From positions 212,676 through 276,675 of the forward strand of contig NZ_FOAF01000007.1 of NCBI RefSeq assembly GCF_900109575.1: 64,000 nucleotides of DNA, written 5' to 3'. Origin of the DNA: Olivibacter domesticus. Its GTDB lineage: Bacteria; Bacteroidota; Bacteroidia; Sphingobacteriales; Sphingobacteriaceae. Below are positions 8,686 through 15,987 of the stretch, piece by piece. Made by a program: the position numbers and the translations under genes. Position 1 is the stretch's first letter; each line of letters begins with the position of its first letter. Below the pieces are notes generated by a model. The model made no database searches and was not told the origin of the DNA. It worked only from the letters and a program-made list of their open reading frames with translations.

Positions 8686-10095
8686 TCAGATATTTACAGC
8701 GAGTTCTACGGCTTTCCTTAATGCTGCAATCTTGTTATTGACTTCATTTAACTCTCCTTCAGCAGAAGAATCAGCTACTACTCCTCCTCCAGCTTGATAA
8801 TGTAATCTGTTATTTTTACTCAGAAAAGTTCTTATCATGATAGCATGATTAAAATCACCATTAAAACCCATATAACCAATAGCACCGCTGTAAAAACCTC
8901 TTTGTTGTTTTTCGTAACGGTCTATGAGCTGCATGGCCATATGTTTAGGAGCCCCGCTTAACGTTCCAGCAGGAAAAGTATCTCCAACAACGTCGAATGG
9001 ATTTGCCCCTTGCTGCAGCTTCCCACTTACTTTAGACACCAAATGTATTACATGTGAATAAAATTGCGCCTCTTTGAAAGACTTAACTTCCACATCTACA
9101 CAATGCCTGCTCAAGTCGTTTCGTGCCAGATCAACTAGCATGACATGCTCTGCACTTTCTTTAGGATCAGCCTTTAGTTGCTCTGCCACACGTAGATCCT
9201 CAACCATATTTCCAGTCCGTTTAAATGTTCCAGCAATTGGATAGATACTTGCTTCTTCATCTTTTATAGTAAGTTGCGCCTCTGGAGAAGAGCCGAACAA
9301 CTTAAAATCGCCATAGTCAAAGTAAAACAAATAAGGTGAGGGATTTACAGACCGTAAACATCTGTAAACGTTAAATTCATCTCCTAAAAATGGTCTACTA
9401 AAAGCTCGTGATGGAACGATTTGAAAAACGTCTCCTCTAAAAATATGTCCCTTCGTTTTTTCAACCAAGGCTTTATACTCATCATCGGTTTTATTTGAGC
9501 TTTCTTCGCCATTAAGTTCAAATCGATATTCGGGGAAATTTTTATTTTGTATTATGTATTGAACTCTATTTAACCCATCCTCTTTTGGGTCTTGATAATA
9601 ATGTTCAAAAATATACAGTTCATTCCGAAAATGGTCGATAGCGATCACATAACGATAAACATGATATTGAAGATAAGGAATATTTCTGGCTTCATCGATC
9701 GTTGTATTCAAGGTTATATCTTCAAAATGCGCCACCGTATCAAAGGTAAAATAACCAAACAAACCGTTGGAGATAAATTTAAAATCTGAAGGCTGTTCTT
9801 CACTGAAAGACTGTCGAAATAATGATACTTCCTTTCGTAAATTTAGCCCACTGACAGATTTAGTTTGTTTTTCCCCATCCGGATAATAAACATTTAGCTC
9901 CTCGTGATCCAATACTATTCCAGCAATAGGATCACAGCATACATAGCTCATATTGTTTTCTCTGCTGTGGTAGTCGGAGCTTTCTAGTAAAATGCTATTA
10001 GGAAATACATCTCGTAGACGTAAATAAATACTAACTGGTGTTGTGGTATCTGCCAGTAATTTTTTAAATCTTGTTTTTAGCTGATAGTTGCTCAT
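8686..10095 (-). CDS. trpE: Anthranilate synthase component I
   Basis: Converts chorismate to anthranilate using ammonia from TrpG, the first committed step to tryptophan. The 469-residue protein has the N-terminal domain with the tryptophan feedback motif LLES (residues 36-39), so allosteric inhibition by Trp is expected. The chorismate-binding domain follows from about residue 200: RGDVFQIVPSRAF, SPYLFYFDYG, PIAGTFKRTG, ARNDLSRH, FPAGTLSGAPK and the C-terminal QAGGGVVADS. It is the first structural gene of the short trp operon. The upstream leader with a Trp-rich peptide and terminator points to attenuation. Confidence 0.96.
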   Translation of the reverse strand: MSNYQLKTRFKKLLADTTTPVSIYLRLRDVFPNSILLESSDYHSRENNMSYVCCDPIAGIVLDHEELNVYYPDGEKQTKSVSGLNLRKEVSLFRQSFSEEQPSDFKFISNGLFGYFTFDTVAHFEDITLNTTIDEARNIPYLQYHVYRYVIAIDHFRNELYIFEHYYQDPKEDGLNRVQYIIQNKNFPEYRFELNGEESSNKTDDEYKALVEKTKGHIFRGDVFQIVPSRAFSRPFLGDEFNVYRCLRSVNPSPYLFYFDYGDFKLFGSSPEAQLTIKDEEASIYPIAGTFKRTGNMVEDLRVAEQLKADPKESAEHVMLVDLARNDLSRHCVDVEVKSFKEAQFYSHVIHLVSKVSGKLQQGANPFDVVGDTFPAGTLSGAPKHMAMQLIDRYEKQQRGFYSGAIGYMGFNGDFNHAIMIRTFLSKNNRLHYQAGGGVVADSSAEGELNEVNNKIAALRKAVELAVNI

Positions 10096-10138
10096 TTATA
10101 TATTTTTTCACTTTTTAACATCTTTTTAAACACAAAAA

Positions 10139-10161
10139 AACCCGACGTTTTGTGTCGGGTT
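10139..10161 (-). terminator. trp leader attenuator hairpin
   Basis: On the - strand AACCCGAC pairs with GTCGGGTT around the loop ACAAAAC and is followed by a run of T, a textbook intrinsic terminator. It lies 27 bases after the stop codon of the Trp-rich leader peptide and 43 bases before the trpE start, so it can act as the attenuator. I did not work out the competing antiterminator pairing. Confidence 0.85.
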
Positions 10162-10188
10162 AATTTTTTAAGGCTTTGGTTGATCAAT

Positions 10189-10269
10189 CTATGCCATAAA
10201 TACGTGTTCCCGGCGTTGCTCTTTATTAGGCCACCACCAGTTACGTAATGAAGTTTCGATTGTCATCAT
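10189..10269 (-). CDS. trpL: trp operon leader peptide (26 aa, WWW)
   Basis: Short open frame that reads MMTIETSLRNWWW and then 13 more residues, ending ...HVFMA with a TAG stop at 10189-10191. Three consecutive Trp codons (10231-10239) sit in the middle. It lies between a consensus promoter and an intrinsic terminator, directly upstream of trpE. This is the classic layout of a transcription attenuator: ribosomes stalled for lack of charged tRNA-Trp would let transcription pass into trpEGC. The -7 box ends only 4 bases before the first ATG, so the transcript may start at or next to the ATG (leaderless). The second ATG (10264-10266) is an alternative start. Confidence 0.88.
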   Translation of the reverse strand: MMTIETSLRNWWWPNKEQRREHVFMA

Positions 10270-10273
10270 AAAG

Positions 10274-10304
10274 CAAACGTAATATAAAATTTCAATATAT
10301 CAAA
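10274..10304 (-). promoter_or_regulatory. trp operon promoter (TTTG-N19-TACGTTTG)
   Basis: On the - strand a -33 box TTTG (10301-10304) and a -7 box TACGTTTG (10274-10281) are separated by exactly 19 bases. Both match the Bacteroidota vegetative promoter consensus without mismatch. The expected transcription start is at about 10267-10269, at the ATG of the leader peptide. Confidence 0.85.
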
Positions 10305-10329
10305 TTTTTTTATTGAGAGAGGGCGAAAT

Positions 10330-10782
10330 TTAAACGCCCCAAAAAGTTATAAACCCTTTGTTCACCGCCATCATTATCGCCCCTATAATAATAACTAGCG
10401 CGATGGTATAAAAAACCGCAATCGGTTTATGTTTAGCGGCAGAATTTATTGCCTTTTTTGATTTAGAATGGCCTACCGTAATTAATACAATTGCAAGTAC
10501 CATCATGATAACATGCTCTACCGTCCAATACCTTAGATTAGCAGTTTTCATAACAGTTCCCATATCACTAAATGATACCATCGTACTCATTGTATATAAA
10601 ACGATCCCCACAACTAACTGGATATGAGCAGCTATTAATGTAAATAAATTTAGTTTACGATTACCTTCCGTATAAGTTTTCTTCCCAATAACACCGCTAA
10701 TTGCTGTGATGATAGCCAGTATTAATAATAAAAGTACTACGTAGCGCAGACCCGAATGTAAGTGTTTAAAAGCTGTATACAT
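10330..10782 (-). CDS. Small four-helix membrane protein, function unknown
   Basis: A 150-residue protein with four predicted transmembrane helices (about 14-33, 46-64, 87-103, 122-142), short loops and little soluble sequence. Histidines lie at or near helix ends (HLHSGLRY, AAHIQL, VEHVIM, VGHSK), an arrangement that recalls small haem-binding membrane proteins and may explain cytochrome b-like labels given to similar Bacteroidota proteins; I see no firm haem motif. It follows the outer-membrane receptor gene by 38 bases on the same strand, so they are likely co-transcribed. The function is not known to me. Confidence 0.75.
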   Translation of the reverse strand: MYTAFKHLHSGLRYVVLLLLILAIITAISGVIGKKTYTEGNRKLNLFTLIAAHIQLVVGIVLYTMSTMVSFSDMGTVMKTANLRYWTVEHVIMMVLAIVLITVGHSKSKKAINSAAKHKPIAVFYTIALVIIIGAIMMAVNKGFITFWGV

Positions 10783-10820
10783 GTTGTTTAGTTTTGTCCT
10801 ATCAGCAAAAATACATCTTT

Positions 10821-13301
10821 TTATTGCATTTCTCCGCCACCTTGAAAATCCTCTGAATTTTCTTCTCTTTTTCGTTGGCGGTCTTGATCAGGAGGTCGCT
10901 TACCAAAACGATAAGAGAGCGTCAACATAGCCCTTGGACCTTTCATGAAATTTCGCTGAAATTCACTATTGAACTGTGCGGTAGAACGAGTTCCCCCAAA
11001 CCTCGCCTTGTTAAAAATATTCTGTACATTAAACATGATACTTCCTTTGTCTTCCAATACGGAAAGCTTCAGTCCAGCATCTGCAAAGAACATACTCGTA
11101 GACGTTCCTTGTGCCATTACACGCGGCGCCATATAATTTCCTCTGAGCTGTGCCGTCAATCCTTTGGCAATCCTTCCGTTTGCCGTAAGGTTTGCATCCC
11201 AGTTGAAACCGCTATTCGCGTCAACACCATATTCTTCACTACCACTAAAAGACTGATAGTTGCCATTGAAATTGGCCATGAAGTCAAAATTTTTGTTCAG
11301 TGTAAATTGCGAAATGAGCTCAACACCTGTAGCACGGTTCTGACTGATATTACGGAATGTTGAATAGGTAACATTGGTACCGGCTGCTGCCGAATCGACT
11401 ATCATCTCTACCACATCATTGGTTATTCGATGGTATACGGAGGATGTTAAATTCACTTTTCCGAAGCGCTTACTATAAGCCAACTCTAAGGAGTGAATAT
11501 CCTCTGGTTTAAGGTTTGGGTTACCTTGACGATAATTGACAGGATCAGAAATATCTAAGAACGGGTTTACCTGCCAGCCCCGAGGCCGATTGACGCGACG
11601 GGTATAACTTAGCTGCAAAGATGAACCTTCGGATAATTCCTGTGTCAAATAGATGCTGGGATAAACACGGAAATAATCCAATCGCCCTTTCGTAGACCGA
11701 TTTTCGGGCGCAAGACTCGGATCATAAGATACATACTCCGTATTTAAATATGCTTGTTCTGCCCGCAAACCTACCTGATAACCAAATTTATCGCTCAGCT
11801 TATTCTGATAATTGGCATAAAGTGCGTGCACCACATCATCCAAATTAAAATCATTTGTCAAGTTGTAATCCGGTTCGTACAGTCCGCTAGAAGAAGACAG
11901 TGTATTAGATAGTTGTTGCTCGTCACTGTAACGTAACGTTGTTCTATACCCGGTTTCAAGCTTTTGCTCTTTGCTGAAGGGGAGGACATAGTCCACCTGT
12001 ATATTAACATTTTTACCGTCTTCGTAAGTATCATTAATCCGGTTAGGGTCTATCACAATGGAAGGATCTGTAGCCGTTTGTTCAAACGTTTGGATACCGT
12101 CTTCCTTACTACGACCATAAGAGACATTAGCGGTCAATTCCTCTCCTTCTCTTTCAAACTCTCGCTTGAAGTCGAAGTTAAACTCATATCCGGTATCATC
12201 CTCATTTTGATTGGTGTAGCGCGGACTAGTCCCAATTATAGCCCCTGTAGGATCATAATACGTGTAAAATAGATCTTCTCTCCGAATATTATCTCTTAAG
12301 TTCATATTGGCCGAAAGGCCCAACGTCGTTTTCTCGGTTGCAAAAAAATCAGCCCCTAAGCGAACAGTGTGGCTGTTGCCTTTTCTTCCGTTATCACTGG
12401 TGTTGTAAACCCTGCTTCCGTCATTGTACCTATTATCATTAAAACCACTTCCAGGATTATTCCTTTTTCTGAAGTCATAGCCACCAAAATAATTGAACTT
12501 TGTATCTCGGTAATTAAGATCTATCCCTCCGTTATAGTTATTATATGAGCCTCCGCCGACGCGAGCCATACCATTAAATCCCGTCCGAATATTTTTTTTT
12601 AGGATGATATTTACAATACCCCCCTGTCCTTCCGGATCATACTTAGCGGAAGGGTTTGTCATCACCTCAATTCTTTGAATGGAATTGGCTGGTAGAGATT
12701 CTAATAAAGTGTTAATGTTGCTTCCCGCCAAAGCAGATTGCTTCCCATCGATTAAGATCTTAACATTGGTAGATCCTCTTAACCCTACATTTCCATCCAT
12801 ATCTACCGATAGAGAAGGAACATTAGCCAGCAGTTCCGAAGCATTTCCCCCTGCACTGACAATACTTTGTTCTGGATTGAAAATCTTTCGGTCAATACCC
12901 ATCTGCATGGCTGGTGGTGTACCCTCAATTACAACCTCCTTTAACAAGGTGCTAGAGGAAGAACTTAGTTTGATATTACCAACTGCAAGCGTTTGCCCAC
13001 TATTTATTTTGATTGCTCTTTGCTCGTACCCGTTATATCCCACAAAACTAGCTTTAAGCGTATAAGTACCAGGTGAAATATCTCCAAAGGAAAATCTACC
13101 CTGTTCGTCGGTCTGCCCTCCTTTAACAACTTTATTATTTTGTTGATTCAAAAGGGTAACACTAGCGAAATCGATTGGTTCATTACTTAACGAATCAACT
13201 ACTGCACCACTAATATTCGCTAGATCTTGCCCAAGCGCTATGTTGTAGCAAAAAAAACCAATTAAGAATACGGTAACATTTCTCAAAACGGGTAACTTCA
13301 T
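10821..13301 (-). CDS. Outer-membrane beta-barrel receptor (TonB-dependent receptor-like, barrel family 3)
   Basis: An 826-residue outer-membrane protein. Residues 1-24 are a signal peptide; about 28-115 a carboxypeptidase-regulatory-like (CarboxypepD_reg) beta-sandwich; about 135-235 a plug domain (GGNASELLANVPSLSVDMDGNVGLRG is split over its first strands); the rest is a beta-barrel of the OMP_b-brl_3 type (PF14905), with repeated Tyr/Arg-rich strands such as SLQLSYTRRVNRP. The tail after the last strand is Gln/Glu/Arg-rich (residues about 800-826), as in many members. No SusD partner is adjacent, so it is not a classical SusCD system. The ligand is unknown; a peptide, metal or siderophore are possible. 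It is co-oriented with the small membrane protein downstream. Confidence 0.9.
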   Translation of the reverse strand: MKLPVLRNVTVFLIGFFCYNIALGQDLANISGAVVDSLSNEPIDFASVTLLNQQNNKVVKGGQTDEQGRFSFGDISPGTYTLKASFVGYNGYEQRAIKINSGQTLAVGNIKLSSSSSTLLKEVVIEGTPPAMQMGIDRKIFNPEQSIVSAGGNASELLANVPSLSVDMDGNVGLRGSTNVKILIDGKQSALAGSNINTLLESLPANSIQRIEVMTNPSAKYDPEGQGGIVNIILKKNIRTGFNGMARVGGGSYNNYNGGIDLNYRDTKFNYFGGYDFRKRNNPGSGFNDNRYNDGSRVYNTSDNGRKGNSHTVRLGADFFATEKTTLGLSANMNLRDNIRREDLFYTYYDPTGAIIGTSPRYTNQNEDDTGYEFNFDFKREFEREGEELTANVSYGRSKEDGIQTFEQTATDPSIVIDPNRINDTYEDGKNVNIQVDYVLPFSKEQKLETGYRTTLRYSDEQQLSNTLSSSSGLYEPDYNLTNDFNLDDVVHALYANYQNKLSDKFGYQVGLRAEQAYLNTEYVSYDPSLAPENRSTKGRLDYFRVYPSIYLTQELSEGSSLQLSYTRRVNRPRGWQVNPFLDISDPVNYRQGNPNLKPEDIHSLELAYSKRFGKVNLTSSVYHRITNDVVEMIVDSAAAGTNVTYSTFRNISQNRATGVELISQFTLNKNFDFMANFNGNYQSFSGSEEYGVDANSGFNWDANLTANGRIAKGLTAQLRGNYMAPRVMAQGTSTSMFFADAGLKLSVLEDKGSIMFNVQNIFNKARFGGTRSTAQFNSEFQRNFMKGPRAMLTLSYRFGKRPPDQDRQRKREENSEDFQGGGEMQ

Positions 13302-13335
13302 TATGTATATATTTGTTTTAGTTTTCTGACGGTGT

Positions 13336-13343
13336 CAAAAATA
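13336..13343 (-). promoter_or_regulatory. -7 box upstream of the outer-membrane receptor gene
   Basis: On the - strand this reads TATTTTTG (exact TAnnTTTG), 35 bases upstream of the receptor ATG. No standard -33 box lies at N19-20. Confidence 0.5.
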
Positions 13344-13864
13344 ATATAATCAATTAGTGTATGACTGGCTTTTTGGTAACAAGATTAACCGGTAACACCA
13401 ATATTACAGTACTTTTATTATATGGTGCTACCTAAATATGCTAAACACCCCCGTTAATCAGAATGAATATATAGCTTTGATAAAAAAATTTATTCAAAAA
13501 TCAACAAAAGCCAGCAGGTTTCGGAAGAGAGATATCTAATTAGTATCTGCTCTTCAAAACTATTGAATAGAATGTACAGTTAGGCTTTTAAAGCTGAATA
13601 CAAATTATTGGAAAGCATTAGCATGCTTAAAAAAGACATGTATTTGCGGTCATTACCGAAAGCGTTCCAACAAACATTGATTTGCTTATCGTTCTTCAAG
13701 AGAGGATAACTTACTTGGGTAATTATAAACGAACAGCATTAAGACTATTTCAAAAACAATAATATGCGATAAGCAACACCAGCGAAAGGCATGCCATATT
13801 TCAAAGCATTCAGAGCCGAGAATAATAATCGAATTCAGGTTTCAAGGATATATCGAAAGAAATA
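13344..13864. other. Gene-poor gap with short open frames only
   Basis: About 520 A+T-rich bases between the receptor promoter and clpS. Two short + strand frames have protein-like composition: 13438-13539 (33 codons from an ATG) and 13631-13762 (43 codons, no start codon). Neither has a promoter box or a recognisable family, and they are in different frames. It may be a decayed gene; nothing else was seen. Confidence 0.35.
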
Positions 13865-14155
13865 CTATTCAATGCTAACCGTTAACCCCTCTTCTTTCAG
13901 TATCTTTCTATACACATCCACTTCGGTAAAAGTCCCTTCTAACACTGCGCATTTCCCTTCCGTATGAACTTTCCATGCTATTTTTTCCGCCTGACCTTCA
14001 CTATAATCAAGGTATTTCATGAGGCAATGAATCACATGGTCAAAAGTATTAACTTCATCGTTCCATAGTATTAAACGATGAAAGCTTTTTGTTCCTGCTA
14101 AAATCTCTTCTAGCGTAAAAGTTTCTTCTTGTGTCTGTGTACCGGCTATTATCAT
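13865..14155 (-). CDS. clpS: ATP-dependent Clp protease adaptor ClpS
   Basis: Adaptor that binds the N-domain of ClpA/ClpC and hands over N-degron substrates. The conserved core is visible: LILWNDEVNTFDHVIHCL, where the asparagine-aspartate turn recognises the N-terminal residue, then a helix with EKIAWKVHTEGKCAVLEG (the H/G-rich edge) and the C-terminal strand GLTVSIE. I chose the ATG at 14153-14155 (96 residues); an in-frame ATG at 14185 would add ten residues but overlaps the -7 box TAAGTTTG at 14183-14190. It stands alone, without a clp protease gene beside it. Confidence 0.92.
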   Translation of the reverse strand: MIIAGTQTQEETFTLEEILAGTKSFHRLILWNDEVNTFDHVIHCLMKYLDYSEGQAEKIAWKVHTEGKCAVLEGTFTEVDVYRKILKEEGLTVSIE

Positions 14156-14182
14156 TTTTAACCCTCTATCCAATCTGTTAAG

Positions 14183-14190
14183 CAAACTTA
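14183..14190 (-). promoter_or_regulatory. -7 box of clpS
   Basis: On the - strand TAAGTTTG, an exact TAnnTTTG match of the CTTAAGTTTG type, 27 bases upstream of the chosen clpS start. The box supports the shorter start. Confidence 0.6.
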
Positions 14191-14324
14191 AGCACCCACC
14201 CCATTACACAGCAGAGTGTCAAGTATTTATAGTTTATGTTTTAAAGTTTAGACAAAAATACACAAAGCTTGCAAAAATTAGAAATTTGAAGCTATTATAA
14301 AGTACCTTCATTTATGTTCCTTTG

Positions 14325-15197
14325 CTATTTGGCTTTTTTCGTTTGTTCAGCAAGTACATCCCACATTTCGGCAGGAATAGCTTCCAAGGCACTAAATTGG
14401 CCTGCCCCTTGAAGCCATTCACCTCCATCAATCGTAATGATTTCTCCATTTATAAAACCAGCATAATCAGACATTAAGAAGGCGGCGAGATTTGCAAGCT
14501 CTTGATGTTCTCCAACTCTTTTTAAAGGTACCCTTTTCTTAAAATCAAATTTCTCGGCTAGATCGCCCGGTAACAATCTGTCCCACGCGCCCTTTGTGGG
14601 AAAAGGCCCGGGGGCAATGGCATTATTCCTGATCCCATATTTACCCCATTCAACAGCCAAAGAACGTGTTAAGGCTAATACGCCACCTTTAGCCGCTGCA
14701 GAAGGAACAACGTAAGCAGAGCCAGTAAAAGCATACGTGGTAACTATGTTCAATATGGATGCAGGCATTTTTTCTTTTATCCAATATTTTCCAAAAGTTA
14801 ATGTACTATTGACCGTTCCCTTTAAAACGATATCTATTACAGCGGCAAATGCGTTAGCTGATAATCTTTCTGTCGGCGAGATAAAATTTCCTGCAGCATT
14901 ATTCACCAAGCCGTTAACACTTCCAAATGTTTCGATCGTTTTCGTTAGCAAGTGTTCTATATCCGTAACTTCACGAACATCACACGCGACAGCCAATACT
15001 TGTCCGCCAGTTTTTTCCATTAGCTCTTTTGCAGTTTGATCAAGCACATCCTGCTTTCTGCTGGCAATTACAACCTTCGCTCCAAGTTCCAAAAAGTAGG
15101 TACTCATGGCCTTCCCTAGCCCTGTTCCTCCTCCAGTTACCACAATTGTTTTATCAATCAACGCATTATCCTGTAGTGCACCCATTTTATTATTCAT
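14325..15197 (-). CDS. SDR family oxidoreductase, probable 2,4-dienoyl-CoA reductase
   Basis: Short-chain dehydrogenase/reductase with NADP-binding TGGGTGLG near residue 25 and VNNAAGNF in the middle. Instead of the usual Ser-Tyr-Lys triad it has TTYAFTGSAYVVPSAAAKGG and later AIAPGPFPTKGAW, the pattern of the 2,4-dienoyl-CoA reductase (DECR) subgroup, which reduces dienoyl-CoA during oxidation of polyunsaturated acids. The upstream neighbour is a probable enoyl-CoA isomerase, the other auxiliary enzyme of that route. The start is uncertain: ATG at 15197 overlaps the upstream gene by 8 bases, and an ATG at 15185 leaves a gap of 4; both imply translational coupling. Confidence 0.87.
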   Translation of the reverse strand: MNNKMGALQDNALIDKTIVVTGGGTGLGKAMSTYFLELGAKVVIASRKQDVLDQTAKELMEKTGGQVLAVACDVREVTDIEHLLTKTIETFGSVNGLVNNAAGNFISPTERLSANAFAAVIDIVLKGTVNSTLTFGKYWIKEKMPASILNIVTTYAFTGSAYVVPSAAAKGGVLALTRSLAVEWGKYGIRNNAIAPGPFPTKGAWDRLLPGDLAEKFDFKKRVPLKRVGEHQELANLAAFLMSDYAGFINGEIITIDGGEWLQGAGQFSALEAIPAEMWDVLAEQTKKAK

Positions 15198-15969
15198 TTT
15201 TACTTGGTTGTTTACTTTTGAGATTATCAATAATTGTTTTTACAACTGATCGCGTAGAAGGTTCCCACCATTGTTTTAAAACCATATCAATGGCTTCCGC
15301 TGGATCTTGACTAAAATGAGCGATGAGTTCTTTCCGCATGTTCAGTTTACTTAATTGCCATGTTTTCCAATTCAAATTAATATATTTCTTCATTTGCTTG
15401 TCGGCTTGTGTGTGCAATTGATTAGGCAACACCATTTCGTCAATTAAGCCAACCTTTAGGGCGCGTTGCGGGTGAAGCAAGGTTCCTTCTAATAAAAAAC
15501 GATAGGCTCTTGCCCTTCCAAGCCAGAAGCTGTATAAATCGAAAATGCTGTCGGGAACAATAATTCCAACTGGAACTTCATTTAATCCAATAATATACTC
15601 ACCTTCTGTCATAATTCTATAGTCACAACACAAAGCAAGTACACACCCGCCGGCTGGACTATGGCCTCCAATGGCGGCAATGGCCGGTTTACGAAAGGCG
15701 ACGAAGGTTTTTATAAGGTCTAAAAATTCAAACCAAAAATCCTTCATCTGCTTTTCATCAAAATCATAAAGCGTGATTAAATCTAAGCCCGAACTGAAAA
15801 AACCTTGTTTACCATATAGTATGAGCCCCCCAATACTTTCATCATTTTCGATTTCAATAAGCACCTTTTTAAGTTCTATTACCATCTTATCATTCAACGC
15901 ATTAGAGGTTCCTCTATCTAACATCAAATGCGCTATCCGCTCCTTTACTTCTAATTTTAAATAATCCAT
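15190..15969 (-). CDS. Enoyl-CoA hydratase/isomerase family protein, probable delta3,delta2-enoyl-CoA isomerase
   Basis: Crotonase-fold enzyme of 259 residues. The oxyanion-hole glycines are in SSGLDL (59-64) and GGHSPAGG (101-108). The segment PAGGCVLALCCDYRIM...IIGLNEVPVGI closely resembles mitochondrial ECI/DCI isomerases, whose single catalytic glutamate is in GLNE; here it is Glu131. The second glutamate of true hydratases is not evident, which favours isomerase activity: shifting a delta-3 double bond to delta-2 during oxidation of unsaturated acids. It follows the plug-domain protein gene by 18 bases and overlaps or touches the dienoyl-CoA reductase gene, so the three form one transcription unit. 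Confidence 0.88.
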   Translation of the reverse strand: MDYLKLEVKERIAHLMLDRGTSNALNDKMVIELKKVLIEIENDESIGGLILYGKQGFFSSGLDLITLYDFDEKQMKDFWFEFLDLIKTFVAFRKPAIAAIGGHSPAGGCVLALCCDYRIMTEGEYIIGLNEVPVGIIVPDSIFDLYSFWLGRARAYRFLLEGTLLHPQRALKVGLIDEMVLPNQLHTQADKQMKKYINLNWKTWQLSKLNMRKELIAHFSQDPAEAIDMVLKQWWEPSTRSVVKTIIDNLKSKQPSKNE

Positions 15970-15987
15970 ATATGTTTTTTCAGTAAT

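Noticed and set aside
10096..10304. T-box or TRAP-type control of the trp operon
   Set aside because: No repeated GAG/UAG triplets and no T-box sequence; the Trp-rich peptide with terminator explains the region better.
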